This document shows, one piece after another, positions 17,793 through 27,269 of a DNA stretch of 64,000 bases. Origin of the DNA: Prolixibacter sp. NT017 (GTDB taxonomy: Bacteria; Bacteroidota; Bacteroidia; Bacteroidales; Prolixibacteraceae); the NCBI RefSeq assembly GCF_009617875.1, contig NZ_BLAV01000001.1, positions 3,162,001 through 3,226,000 of the forward strand. Direction: 5' to 3'. Within the stretch, counting starts at the first letter, position 1. The number at the start of each line of letters is the position of its first letter. The translations under genes were made by a program, and so were the position numbers. Under the pieces are notes generated by a model. That model was not told the origin of the DNA. It saw only the letters and a list, made by a program, of their open reading frames with translations, and made no database searches.

Positions 17793-19247
17793 TTTCAGCA
17801 GCTTTTCACCGTGACTGCGATGTAATTCGCGCCTTGAAAAACGCCAGTTCCAGTTTCCGTCAACCGTTCCCGGTGTATTCATGCGTGCCTGTTCACTCAG
17901 GCCCAATACATCCTGGAAAGGAATAATGGCGGTTTCCGCTACTGACGACAAGGCCAACCGAATGAGTTGCCAATGCTTCTCTTCTTTCGGATTTGGCATA
18001 TAAGGGATGACTTTTCGTCTTTCGTCTGCAGTTAATGATTTCCACCAGCCACGGGTAGTATTGTTATCGTGTGTGCCGGTATATACCACGAAATCGGTTT
18101 CGTAATTGTGTGGCATATATTCATTATCGCTGCCATTATCGAAAGCGAACTGAAGGACCTTCATTCCGGGGAAACCATATTTTTTTCGCAAAGCGTGAAC
18201 CTCTTCCGTAATCGTTCCCAAGTCTTCGGCAACAATGGGGAGATTTCCCAGCTGATCGCGCAAAATACGAAACAACTCATCGCCCATAGCTGGTAGCCAT
18301 TCGCCTTTCACAGCAGTCTTTTCGCCGTAAGGAATCGCCCAAAACGATTCCAATCCTCTGAAATGATCGATGCGTACCCGGTCGAACATTTTCAGGTTGA
18401 AATGGATACGCGCCAACCACCAGTCAAAACCGCGCTCCTTTAATCGGTCCCATTTGAAAAGCGGATTTCCCCATCGCTGGCCCGTTTCGCTGAAATAGTC
18501 AGGTGGAACGCCACCAACCTTTACCGGTTTTCGCTTTTCGTCGAGCATAAACAGGTCCTGATTGGCCCAAACGTCTGCGCTGTCATACGAAACATACAGC
18601 GGAATATCGCCCAGAATCTCGATTCCTTTTTTGTTGGCATAGTGTTTTAGTGCAAACCACTGCTGAAAAAAGACAAATTGCAGGAATCGCTGATACTCGA
18701 CATCTTCCCGGAAACGGCGGTAATAAAAATGAAGCGCTCCTTCTTTTCGGTCTGCCAAAGCATCTTCCCAATAACCCCAGTTTTTCCCTTTCAGATTTTT
18801 ATGACACGCATAAAAAAGAGAGTAAGAATCGAGCCACCAGGCATGCTCATCCCAAAACTGCATGTACTCCGGAAGTCCGAATCCTCCGGTTTCCCGGAAA
18901 CGGATGAATGCTTTCCGCAGAAGTGGTTCGCGAAACCCAATTGCTTCGGTAAAATCGACACGATGAGTGGAAAAATGAGGGGCCGTTATTACATCGTCAC
19001 TTTCGAGGTAACCAGTCGATACCAGTTCATTCAAATCGATGAGATTCGGATTTCCGGCGAAAGCCGAATAACATTGGTAGGGCGAATGATTGAAGCCGGT
19101 TGGATTCAACGGCAAGATTTGCCACACTCTTTGTCCGTGTTCCGACAGCCAATCGACAAACCAACGGGAAGAATTTCCCAGGGAACCCATTCCATATTTT
19201 CCCGGCAGGGAGGTAGGGTGAAGTAATATTCCACTTTCTCGTTTCAT
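17769..19247 (-). CDS. malQ: 4-alpha-glucanotransferase (amylomaltase)
   Basis: A 492-aa GH77 enzyme that transfers maltooligosaccharyl units between alpha-1,4-glucans in the cytoplasm. The start MKRESGILLHPTSLPG-YGMGSLG is diagnostic. The nucleophile Asp lies in RIDHFRG, the acid/base Glu in AEDLG, and the third acid in GTHDNNT. The length is that of the short bacterial MalQ without extra starch-binding modules. It has no glycogen genes beside it here. Its 3' end overlaps the hydrolase gene by 24 nt. Confidence 0.94.
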   Translation of the reverse strand: MKRESGILLHPTSLPGKYGMGSLGNSSRWFVDWLSEHGQRVWQILPLNPTGFNHSPYQCYSAFAGNPNLIDLNELVSTGYLESDDVITAPHFSTHRVDFTEAIGFREPLLRKAFIRFRETGGFGLPEYMQFWDEHAWWLDSYSLFYACHKNLKGKNWGYWEDALADRKEGALHFYYRRFREDVEYQRFLQFVFFQQWFALKHYANKKGIEILGDIPLYVSYDSADVWANQDLFMLDEKRKPVKVGGVPPDYFSETGQRWGNPLFKWDRLKERGFDWWLARIHFNLKMFDRVRIDHFRGLESFWAIPYGEKTAVKGEWLPAMGDELFRILRDQLGNLPIVAEDLGTITEEVHALRKKYGFPGMKVLQFAFDNGSDNEYMPHNYETDFVVYTGTHDNNTTRGWWKSLTADERRKVIPYMPNPKEEKHWQLIRLALSSVAETAIIPFQDVLGLSEQARMNTPGTVDGNWNWRFSRRELHRSHGEKLLKLTRLYAR

Positions 19248-19352
19248 CGGGACGATTTATGTTCCGCTCATTGCATTCAGAATGCCACAAAGATAAGAAA
19301 GATGCCTTACAGGATTGAGAGAGCAGCACTCCGATTTGAATGTAAAGGGCAC

Positions 19353-19386
19353 AAAAAAATGGCTGCCTGAATAAAGACAACCATTT
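19353..19386 (-). terminator. Terminator after the helical unknown gene
   Basis: On the minus strand AAATGGTTG pairs with CAGCCATTT (one wobble) and is followed by a T tract at 19353-19359. Confidence 0.6.
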
Positions 19387-19444
19387 CTCAGAATCGGCAG
19401 CACATTTTACTGCTCTTTTCTTCTTCCATTTCCCTTTTTCTTCT

Positions 19445-20119
19445 TCATACTGCTGCTGCCAACTGTTTCGGCAACTTGAACATATCAATCACTTGTGGCT
19501 GATCGGTAAAAACTTTCTTTGCCACATCAGAGATGAGCAGCACCTTCGAATACAATGCGTTCATCCGGGCCAACCGGAGTGATTGCAACCGCTTTTGCTC
19601 AACCTGTTGTTGATTGAGTTTTTGTCCCATCGACTGAAGTTCTCCTCTCAGAACCCTGATCTGCCAATAATAATCAGGTGGGCAATGAACAACCTGAAGG
19701 GCTGCACGATGTTTCTCAACCAAGTGTTGCAATTCCTGCAACTTCATCAGCATCTGATTGCGGTTGGTGCTGGCCCGCTGATAATCGCAAAAGCCCAGTT
19801 GTTCCCATACCCTTCTGTCATGCGGAAAAGCAGCCTGAATGTATAGTCTCAGAGAACGAAAAACAATACATGCATGTTCCATCTTCGCTGCAATCTCTTC
19901 CTCCATCAGGCTAATTTCTTCGTCCAGGGAGTCGGTTGCCGGCACTGATTTGGCCTCCTTTAGGGTACGTTGAAAATGAAGTAAAAAATCTTCGTTGATA
20001 GCCGGTGTGTGGTCCGACAACTGCCGCATATACAACGGCAGAAGATTTTTGATCTCTGATCCAATCCGAATCAGCTGCGCATCACTGAACTGGTAATTTC
20101 TTCCTACATCCATAATCAA
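19445..20119 (-). CDS. Helical protein of unknown function
   Basis: I do not recognise this 224-aa protein. It is almost wholly alpha-helical, has no signal peptide or membrane segment, and contains a heptad-like stretch rich in Gln, Leu, Glu and His (about residues 120-195: NRNQMLMKLQELQHLVEKH onward) that could form a coiled coil. A second Met two codons in (20113) is an equally good start. It lies alone between malQ and tonB on the same strand, with its own terminator. The last seven residues (KQLAAAV) are unusually small and hydrophobic. Confidence 0.65.
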   Translation of the reverse strand: MIMDVGRNYQFSDAQLIRIGSEIKNLLPLYMRQLSDHTPAINEDFLLHFQRTLKEAKSVPATDSLDEEISLMEEEIAAKMEHACIVFRSLRLYIQAAFPHDRRVWEQLGFCDYQRASTNRNQMLMKLQELQHLVEKHRAALQVVHCPPDYYWQIRVLRGELQSMGQKLNQQQVEQKRLQSLRLARMNALYSKVLLISDVAKKVFTDQPQVIDMFKLPKQLAAAV

Positions 20120-20427
20120 AAAGTTTTTTGTGTAAAAAAATCGCTCTTTCGCTCCCGGCGAAAGTGACGCCGACCTGGTAAATGAGTAAACTCAACTACG
20201 GGTCGTTTCACGTATGAAAACACAGTGGCAAAAATGCCAGGACTTGCCATAAAGGCGGGATTAGGAAGGTTAAGTGTGTGAGATAAGAATCTGTCTTTTG
20301 AATTTCCCCTATTCTCCTTTAACCTCTTTCGTCGGTTCTTTACCTAATAAAGACTAACCACAAATTACAGAAAAAAAGCCTCAAAATCAATGCTTATAAA
20401 AAATAAAGAAAGTTAAAAAAGAGAAAG
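20120..20427. other. Intergenic stretch between tonB and the helical unknown gene
   Basis: About 300 nt without a gene. One short hairpin (CTTTCGC / GCGAAAG) lies at 20146-20164. The tonB-proximal end is A-rich. I see no promoter box of the TAnnTTTG type and no RNA family I can name. Confidence 0.5.
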
Positions 20428-21396
20428 TTAATCGAGTACAAAGTGGTAGGTAATGGTTCCTTTTTGGAAAGCAGGCGCGTTGTTATCGGTATTGAAACGG
20501 GCCGATAATGCAGCTTTTTTGGCGGCAGCCAACAGTGACGGATTAATGGTATTGGAGCCTTTTACGCCAGGATTTGCCTGGGTTACTTTACCATATTTAT
20601 CAACGGTAATTTCAACGACAACTGTTCCTTCCTCGTTTCCCGGAAAGTCGGGTTTGGGTAGTCCACCTACTAAACTCCGGCCGGAAAGATTGAACGTATT
20701 GCCACTTCCGCCCCCGTTTCCATAGCGGTTGACACCGGGCGTACCATCGGGGCTTCCCTGGTTGCCTCCGCCATATGTTACTCCCTGACTTTTGCTGTCA
20801 GACCCATTATCGGTTTTGCCGCCACCAAATGCGGATTGCGCCCGGGAATTGATCTCTGCTATTTTTTGCTGCTCTTCTTCCCTCTTCTTGCGTTCAGCCT
20901 CTGCTTTGCGTTTGCGTTCCAACTCAGCCTGTCGTTGCCTTTCTATTTCCTCCTGACGGGCTTTCTCTTCGGCTATTTTCTTTTGACGCGCTATTTCTTC
21001 CTGTCTCTTTTTCTCCTCGTCAACTTTGCTCTTCTTCGTACCGGAGTTCACTGCAGCTGATTCTTCAAAATCCTGCGTCATCACCTTTTCTTTTCCCTGA
21101 TCAGGCGTTGATTTGGGCTGTGCTTTCGGCTTGGGTTGCGTTTTCGGCTTACTAACCGGAGGAGTTGCCGGTTCGTTCTTCTTTTCCTCTTTTTTGACCG
21201 GAGCCTGCGCCGCTCTTCTGGCAGGTTCACGAGCGCCTGACCCTGTAGACGAATTTCCAAAATCGACCAAAATCCCCTTCTCTTCCGGTAACGGGAGCGG
21301 GGTTATAAAGCCGAAGAATAACAACAGCAGCAGAATCACCCCATGAAACAGGATGGTTCCTACTATTCCTCTTCTATGTTTACCGATTTTGGACAT
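20428..21396 (-). CDS. tonB: TonB-family energy transducer
   Basis: A 322-aa protein with one N-terminal membrane anchor (GIVGTILFHGVILLLLLFFGF). A long spacer follows, first Pro/Lys rich (about 60-105) and then a highly charged Lys/Arg/Glu/Gln helix (about 125-185). A Gly/Asn linker leads to the C-terminal TonB domain (KPDFPGNEEGTVVVEITVDKYGKV, then ARFNTDNNAP). It couples the proton gradient across the inner membrane to outer-membrane transporters. It is 8 nt downstream of exbD in an exbB-exbD-tonB operon. The charged spacer, like that of TolA, is long enough to cross the periplasm. Confidence 0.88.
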   Translation of the reverse strand: MSKIGKHRRGIVGTILFHGVILLLLLFFGFITPLPLPEEKGILVDFGNSSTGSGAREPARRAAQAPVKKEEKKNEPATPPVSKPKTQPKPKAQPKSTPDQGKEKVMTQDFEESAAVNSGTKKSKVDEEKKRQEEIARQKKIAEEKARQEEIERQRQAELERKRKAEAERKKREEEQQKIAEINSRAQSAFGGGKTDNGSDSKSQGVTYGGGNQGSPDGTPGVNRYGNGGGSGNTFNLSGRSLVGGLPKPDFPGNEEGTVVVEITVDKYGKVTQANPGVKGSNTINPSLLAAAKKAALSARFNTDNNAPAFQKGTITYHFVLD

Positions 21397-21404
21397 AAAA
21401 CTAT

Positions 21405-21818
21405 TTATCGGTTCTCGTCAGGGCTTGTCGCCAGAATCATCTTATAATGATTTCGTTTGGCAATATTCATCACTCTCACTACCTGCTCAATCGGAACCGA
21501 TTTTTCAGCATGCAGCGAGATGTAGATATCTTTCTTTCCATGCAATGTTTCCTGCAAATAGGGCTCAATTTCACTGAAATTCACCTTCACCAGGCGGCCG
21601 TTATTATTCACGTAATATTTCAGGTCTTTTGTAATCGAAATACTTGTAAGCGGCTTGGCATTGGTTTGATTATTGCTTTTCGGAAGCAACATTTTCAACG
21701 CATTGGGGCTTATCAGGGTCGATGTGACCATGAAAAAAATGAGCAGCAGGAATACGATGTCCGTCATTGAGGACATGCTGAAACCTGCGTTCACTTTATT
21801 TCTTCGACGTAATGCCAT
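21405..21818 (-). CDS. exbD: ExbD/TolR biopolymer transport protein
   Basis: A 137-aa protein with one membrane helix near the N-terminus (SSMTDIVFLLLIFFMVTSTL). This helix carries the conserved proton-pathway Asp in SMTDIVF. A periplasmic ExbD domain follows (about 60-135, with VPIEQVVRVMNIAKRNHYKMILAT). It works with ExbB as the proton-driven motor. It lies 12 nt after exbB and 8 nt before tonB. Confidence 0.92.
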   Translation of the reverse strand: MALRRRNKVNAGFSMSSMTDIVFLLLIFFMVTSTLISPNALKMLLPKSNNQTNAKPLTSISITKDLKYYVNNNGRLVKVNFSEIEPYLQETLHGKKDIYISLHAEKSVPIEQVVRVMNIAKRNHYKMILATSPDENR

Positions 21819-21830
21819 AAAAATGCTTGT

Positions 21831-22535
21831 TTATTTTGCTGGTTCGTGCAGTAAATCCATAAATTCAGAAGTGGTTGCCTCCATTTTGAAAACCACTTTC
21901 TCGACACGTGCCACCAGGATATTGTATGCGAAATAGGCGATAATTCCCACAATCAATCCGGCAACGGTCGTCACCATGGCCTGGTAGATACCACTGGAAA
22001 GCAACGAAACATCCACATTACTTCCGGCATTCGACATATCGTAAAATGCCCGAATCATTCCCATAACGGTTCCCAGGAATCCCAACATGGGAGCACCTCC
22101 GGAGACACTGGCCAGCGTTGGAAGTCCTTTTTCCAGTTTGGAAATTTCGAGGTTACCGACATTCTCAATAGCCGTGTTCACGTCGTTCAACGGGCGTCCA
22201 ATGCGCGACACTCCTTTTTCAATCATCCGGGCAACCGGTGTTTCATTGGTGCGACAGAGTGCCAGCGCTGCGTCGAAACGACTATTGTGAATGTTGTCTT
22301 TTATCTGGTCGATAAAACGGTCATCGATTTTTGCGGCTCTTTTAATGGCGTAATAACGCTCTACAAATATGTAAACAGCAATAATCGAAAGAAGAAAAAT
22401 AGGAATCATGATCCAACCACCTTTGAGAACGAGATCCCAAAATTTCAGCTCGATGGCTCCCTGTGCTGCCTGAGCGGCCATATTGGCGGTATCTGCGGCA
22501 GCGTCCGTACTTTGGAGGAATAAGAGATTAATCAT
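21831..22535 (-). CDS. exbB: ExbB/TolQ/MotA proton channel protein
   Basis: A 234-aa protein with three membrane helices: GGWIMIPIFLLSIIAVYIFVERY near residues 39-61, a second after SGGAPMLGFLGTVMGMIRAF, and a third in VTTVAGLIVGIIAYFAYN. The GTVxGM signature marks the MotA/TolQ/ExbB family. The short N-terminal extension before the first helix is rich in Ala. It is the first gene of the exbB-exbD-tonB operon and starts 81 nt after the tamB stop. Confidence 0.93.
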   Translation of the reverse strand: MINLLFLQSTDAAADTANMAAQAAQGAIELKFWDLVLKGGWIMIPIFLLSIIAVYIFVERYYAIKRAAKIDDRFIDQIKDNIHNSRFDAALALCRTNETPVARMIEKGVSRIGRPLNDVNTAIENVGNLEISKLEKGLPTLASVSGGAPMLGFLGTVMGMIRAFYDMSNAGSNVDVSLLSSGIYQAMVTTVAGLIVGIIAYFAYNILVARVEKVVFKMEATTSEFMDLLHEPAK

Positions 22536-22616
22536 ATGTGTTACCGTAATTTCGTTGTGATTTTGATGTCTTGAATATCGCGAAAATATGATGAAAGCAA
22601 AAATAATGAATCTTTA

Positions 22617-25600
22617 TTAATCTTTCTGGTCAGTTGACGATTTGGCTGCCTCACTCTTCTTCTTTTTCAATTCCTGTTCGCGCTTTTTCTCCTTACTTTT
22701 CTTGAAATAACGCCGGAAAAGATCGTTGAAAGAATCAAATTCTTCCCGGAAGGAAATACCAATCCCCTGCGTATACGGGCTGGTGTCGTACAGCAAATCA
22801 TCATTGGAGCGGTTGTACGCTTTCAATTGCAGTTTACCTGATTTATCGAGATTTACATATACCTCCACTTCACCAACAATCTGGTTGGTATTGCTCGACT
22901 GCAAACTACCGTTGTTACCAATGTTACCATTGATGGTCACCCGGTCATCGAGAATCTGGGTGCTTAGCGCTACCTCAATTTCCCGGTTACTCACCTGATC
23001 GCCTGGACGATAATTGAATCCAATATCGAAATCGTTGCTAATCTGCGAAAGCCAATTGGATAACTGATTAGACAATACTTCCGAAGTAGTGGCATTGACC
23101 ATGCTGGCACCGGTTGTTTCGAAACTTTGGTTACCACGAAGGTATTCAGGCGTATAAAACTGCCCCATGACCAGCAAAGAGAGAATTTGTCGGTTGATTT
23201 CGTCCTGCGTACTGATGTACTGCTGAACTTCATCACGGGTTCGTTTATCAGCGGTGGGGAACTCAATATCGAATTTAACTGCCGGATTAAAAAGTTTTTT
23301 TGAAAGATTTATTTTTACCTCTACCGGAATCCGACGTGAATAATCGCCCTCATTACTTGTATTCAGCAACAAATCGTATAGCGACGCACGCAATTTATAC
23401 ACCGCATCGAGGTTGACCACAGCATCGTACGGATCGCCGTTCCAGGAAATCGTTCCTCCCTGCTCAATACGGAATTTTTTGTTGATAACATTTTGCAGCG
23501 TGAAAAGGTAATCTCCTTTTTCGACTACGTAATCGCCATACACCCTGAAATTGCCTTCGCGGTCGTATACAAGACGCAGGTTTCCGTTCCCCTGCCCTTT
23601 TATAACATCGCCAATCGTCGAGTCAAATATGATTTGCACTTTGGCACTGGGTGTCGCTTCGACATCCATGTACATCTCAAAATCTGAATCGCTCGCCGGC
23701 TTTTTGATGGTCAGATGCTGAGCGGTATCAGTTTTCGCCGAATTCACGAACGAGATAAAATCATATTCGCTCGCCGATTCCGGTCGCTCCATCGGAATAA
23801 ATATTTGCGTGCCCGGTTCGGTTCGTAACGAAATATCGAGCCGCACGTGCTGTCTTTCACCGGTAATCTTAACGCCGCCTGATGCATGCGCTTTTCCGTA
23901 AAACAGGTTGTTATCGCGCGCAGTCGTATTCAATACTTCAACATTCGCTGTCGTAACCGACATGTCATATTTCATGTCGCTGAAAAGATTGTGACGTATC
24001 GTTCCATCCAACCGGGCAATATGATTATCCTCGTCCTTCAGCAAAATCCGGTTAAAGATGATCGAATCATTCTTAAAAAATACCGTATCCGAATAGGTGT
24101 AATTTGTTTTCAGGTAATCGATCCCGATTTTACCACTCTGCACAAAAACATCACCATCGAAACGGGGTTTATCCAGATTTCCCGACATTCTCAGTTTTCC
24201 GTATCCTTCTCCGCTGAACTGATCGGCAAAACTAGCCATAAACGGATACAACATCTGGAGTGGAACACCTTTTATTTTGGCCAGGTAATCCACCCGGTTA
24301 CTGTCAGGCGTATACGCTCCGGAAATATCAAGCCGATCCTTTCCATTCGATGTGAGATTCAATGACGAAACAACCTTCTGTTTCACCGGGTCCCAGTTGC
24401 TCTTTATGGAAACGTCGCCCAGCGGAGTATCCTGAAATATCAGGTTCATAATGCCCAAATCTCCCGAAACAACCAGCTTTCTATACAGGTTGCTGAAACT
24501 AGCTTTTCCGTCGAGCGTTCCGCTCATTATCAAACTGGTATCGAGTAGTGTTGAGAAATCGCCCAGTTTCAGGTTACCAAAAGAAAGATTGATTTTATCC
24601 TTCGGATTTTTGGAAACCACTCCATCGACCTTAAACATTTCCTGCCCGTGGTGCACATGAAAATTATCGACCATCCAGCGCGTTGAATCAACGGTCAAAC
24701 GCGAAGGTTCTATCTGCCATAAACTATCTGCGACCCATATTTTTGTCGGATGAATGTCTACTTCGGTGTGATTTCTTCCGGTTACCGAATCACGACTAAA
24801 CGTTGTCAGCGTATTGATCTCGCCACTGTAGGTCACTGTATCCGTATTGTTCCAGGTCAGCCACGTAGCCAAACTATCATTGAATGCAGTGTTGTTCAGT
24901 GTCAGGTTGTAAATTTCGTGCTTCCCTTTCAACGTCACTTTGTTGATGCCCGCACGGATACTGGTTCTGTCAGCATCTGAGCGTGCCCGCACAGATAATC
25001 CTTCTACATCATTGTTCTTGTATGCAATATCCGGCGCAAAGCCATCCAGATTGAAAAGATGCTTTTCCGAATCGAAATCGCCGGAAATACGAACCGGAGG
25101 CTTGGCTTCCAATTCGGGAAGGAAGAATTTGCTCAACTGATCAGATTCTTTGAGCTGCAAATTGAAATGGAACTTGTTCTCCCCAACTGCCTGTTTTCCG
25201 GCAAATGGCAACTTCGCCGAAGGCAAATAATGCTGCACATAGTCGCGGAACGAAAGAAGAATATCGTTGAAACGGTATTTCCCGTCCATATCCAAATCAA
25301 CAAAATCGGAACGAAGGGAAATGGAGTTGTGCTCAGGTGAGTTTTCCGTTTTCAGGTTTACACCCGATAAATCGAGCGTTCCAATATCACGGGTATAGCT
25401 TATCTGGTCGAAGTTAATCTCTCCGTTCATGTTGTCGATATTGCTTCCGCGGAAATTGGCTTCGAGCCCGAATGAAACACTCGCGTTTTTCACCTTTTTA
25501 TCCAGGCCGAGCACATATAAATTGGCTTTATCGACTGTAGTGGTAAAGTTGAACACCGGAATTTTCGGTTCCAGATCGGCCTTACCGGAAAAGAAGAACT

Positions 25601-27107
25601 GCAGGTTTGGGTCGTCAGCATAAATCTCCCCGTCGAAACCTCTTTCCCGCGCATTTCCGTTCAGGTAAATCGACCGGATACGGTAGTTATTGTAGTATAA
25701 ACTATCAATCATTCCCTGGATACGCGCATTGAATTTTCCGTTTCCAAAGCGGGTTCCGTTCAATTTCGTCCGCATCGATATCGCTCCCAATGATTGATTG
25801 TTCAGAACCTTTCCCAAGTCAAAGGATTTGGTAATCACCCGTCCTTCGAAATCGACCTTCCCGTTCTCGGTTGGCTTAAATGCAACGTCGCTGGAAATCT
25901 GTCCCAGGTCGCCGTTGAGCGTACCATAAGCCACAAAGTCCGAAGGGAATCCTGTAAAGTTACCGCGGTAGGTTAGCTGAACACTGTCGAGCAGTTGCTT
26001 CGGAATCTGAATCGGCTTCATTCCTTCCGGCAGTTTCAGTGCCGCTAAATCACGGAAATCGAAGGTGTTGTCATAAAACTTAAAGAAGATGTAAGTCTTC
26101 TGCCAGTCGGGCAATCCCTGCATATCGAGGTCAGCCTGAAACCGGGTATACTTTCCGATTCTGAATTTAAAATCCCTGATTTTGAAATTATCGACGGTTC
26201 CTCGTACTAGTCCCGAAAAGTGAAACGGAGCGTCCATTCCCCACAAAGAGGGCACAAAATAAGCCAGGTCGTGCAACGAAATCCGCGAATCGTTAAACTG
26301 TGAATTAATCTGGTATTTATTCAGCTTCGATAAGAAAGGATACAGTCCATCATTCTGAGTCAATTCGGTAGAATCGACCGGAATGCTCCGGGGGCTAAAC
26401 TGCAGCTCTGCCGCGTCCAGCCTTGTACTATCTGTTTCCAGGAAGAAATTGGTAGCACTCAATGTTGACGAATCAATCCGGGCATTAAAGGCGATGTTCT
26501 TCACCGCAAATCCCGATTTCTCGTTAAAGGAAAGATGGTCGACACGAAAGGACATGGCCGAATCAGCATCCTGGTAATCGAGAAGAGACAAGTTCAGATG
26601 ATTAACGTCGATGTTATGAAAATTCAGGCCATGCTCATGCGGATTGACACCACTAAGCTGCCGGAATCTGAATTGCGAATTCCGTAAATGAATATTGTCA
26701 AAACTGACTTTCCACGGATGAACCGTGTCAGCCGGCATCGCGTTAAGCGAATCGATTAAAAACTGAAGATTCAGCTTTGACGAGTCCTTCCGCAGATTAA
26801 CCTGTGCATCCCACAGGTAGAGATTGCTGAAATGAACAATCCGCTTTCGCGGACGAATGCTGTCGATGTCGGCCTTAACGTTTTTTGCATAAATCAGGGT
26901 ATCATTCTCCTGATCTTTAATCAATACTCCTTCGAGAACAATCTGGTGAAAGAAAGCAATATCAACGCCCTGCACACTCACTTGCGTATTCAGCGTGGCC
27001 GAGAGCTGCTGCGTCACCCACTTCACAACTCTCAACTGCACCTTGTTTGAGCGAAAAGTGAGATACGCCAGCACCGGCAACGACACAACTACCAGCAAGG
27101 CAATCAA
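22617..27107 (-). CDS. tamB: TamB-like translocation/assembly module (AsmA-like/DUF490)
   Basis: A 1496-aa periplasm-spanning protein. A hydrophobic N-terminal anchor (ALLVVVSLPVLAYL) is followed by more than 1000 residues of repetitive beta-strand sequence, as expected for the lipid-conducting beta-taco groove. The C-terminal TamB domain is present (about 1080-1450, including DEVQQYISTQDEINRQILSLLVMGQ). A charged Lys/Glu tail ends it. The in-frame reading begins with a TTG at 27107, and no ATG or GTG lies between it and an upstream stop at 27144-27146. A better start lies in another frame at 27157. TamB-like proteins move phospholipids to the outer membrane or help place outer-membrane proteins. 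The gene is divergent from tsaD and 81 nt upstream of exbB. Confidence 0.85.
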   Translation of the reverse strand: MIALLVVVSLPVLAYLTFRSNKVQLRVVKWVTQQLSATLNTQVSVQGVDIAFFHQIVLEGVLIKDQENDTLIYAKNVKADIDSIRPRKRIVHFSNLYLWDAQVNLRKDSSKLNLQFLIDSLNAMPADTVHPWKVSFDNIHLRNSQFRFRQLSGVNPHEHGLNFHNIDVNHLNLSLLDYQDADSAMSFRVDHLSFNEKSGFAVKNIAFNARIDSSTLSATNFFLETDSTRLDAAELQFSPRSIPVDSTELTQNDGLYPFLSKLNKYQINSQFNDSRISLHDLAYFVPSLWGMDAPFHFSGLVRGTVDNFKIRDFKFRIGKYTRFQADLDMQGLPDWQKTYIFFKFYDNTFDFRDLAALKLPEGMKPIQIPKQLLDSVQLTYRGNFTGFPSDFVAYGTLNGDLGQISSDVAFKPTENGKVDFEGRVITKSFDLGKVLNNQSLGAISMRTKLNGTRFGNGKFNARIQGMIDSLYYNNYRIRSIYLNGNARERGFDGEIYADDPNLQFFFSGKADLEPKIPVFNFTTTVDKANLYVLGLDKKVKNASVSFGLEANFRGSNIDNMNGEINFDQISYTRDIGTLDLSGVNLKTENSPEHNSISLRSDFVDLDMDGKYRFNDILLSFRDYVQHYLPSAKLPFAGKQAVGENKFHFNLQLKESDQLSKFFLPELEAKPPVRISGDFDSEKHLFNLDGFAPDIAYKNNDVEGLSVRARSDADRTSIRAGINKVTLKGKHEIYNLTLNNTAFNDSLATWLTWNNTDTVTYSGEINTLTTFSRDSVTGRNHTEVDIHPTKIWVADSLWQIEPSRLTVDSTRWMVDNFHVHHGQEMFKVDGVVSKNPKDKINLSFGNLKLGDFSTLLDTSLIMSGTLDGKASFSNLYRKLVVSGDLGIMNLIFQDTPLGDVSIKSNWDPVKQKVVSSLNLTSNGKDRLDISGAYTPDSNRVDYLAKIKGVPLQMLYPFMASFADQFSGEGYGKLRMSGNLDKPRFDGDVFVQSGKIGIDYLKTNYTYSDTVFFKNDSIIFNRILLKDEDNHIARLDGTIRHNLFSDMKYDMSVTTANVEVLNTTARDNNLFYGKAHASGGVKITGERQHVRLDISLRTEPGTQIFIPMERPESASEYDFISFVNSAKTDTAQHLTIKKPASDSDFEMYMDVEATPSAKVQIIFDSTIGDVIKGQGNGNLRLVYDREGNFRVYGDYVVEKGDYLFTLQNVINKKFRIEQGGTISWNGDPYDAVVNLDAVYKLRASLYDLLLNTSNEGDYSRRIPVEVKINLSKKLFNPAVKFDIEFPTADKRTRDEVQQYISTQDEINRQILSLLVMGQFYTPEYLRGNQSFETTGASMVNATTSEVLSNQLSNWLSQISNDFDIGFNYRPGDQVSNREIEVALSTQILDDRVTINGNIGNNGSLQSSNTNQIVGEVEVYVNLDKSGKLQLKAYNRSNDDLLYDTSPYTQGIGISFREEFDSFNDLFRRYFKKSKEKKREQELKKKKSEAAKSSTDQKD

Positions 27108-27157
27108 TAATATTTTATGGCTTTTTTTAATACTTTTGCGCTTTTACGAAGAAACAT
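27108..27157 (-). other. tamB: Probable true tamB 5' end, out of frame across an A7 tract
   Basis: An ATG at 27155-27157 opens MFLRKSAKVLKK, a basic leader that fits directly in front of the tamB anchor. It is out of frame by one nucleotide and hits a stop at 27104-27106. The minus-strand A7 run at 27122-27128 lies exactly between the two frames. One extra A would join them as MFLRKSAKVLKKSHKILLIALL. The cause could be slippage, mutation or a sequencing error. Confidence 0.6.
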
Positions 27158-27269
27158 TCTCTCCGGAAATCATGTTAATATTGGGGCACATAAAAATAGT
27201 TTTTTTTCAACAGACAATCCAAGTATTCAATAGCTGTCTGCACCAAATTTTTCAAGGAAAATAAGCACG

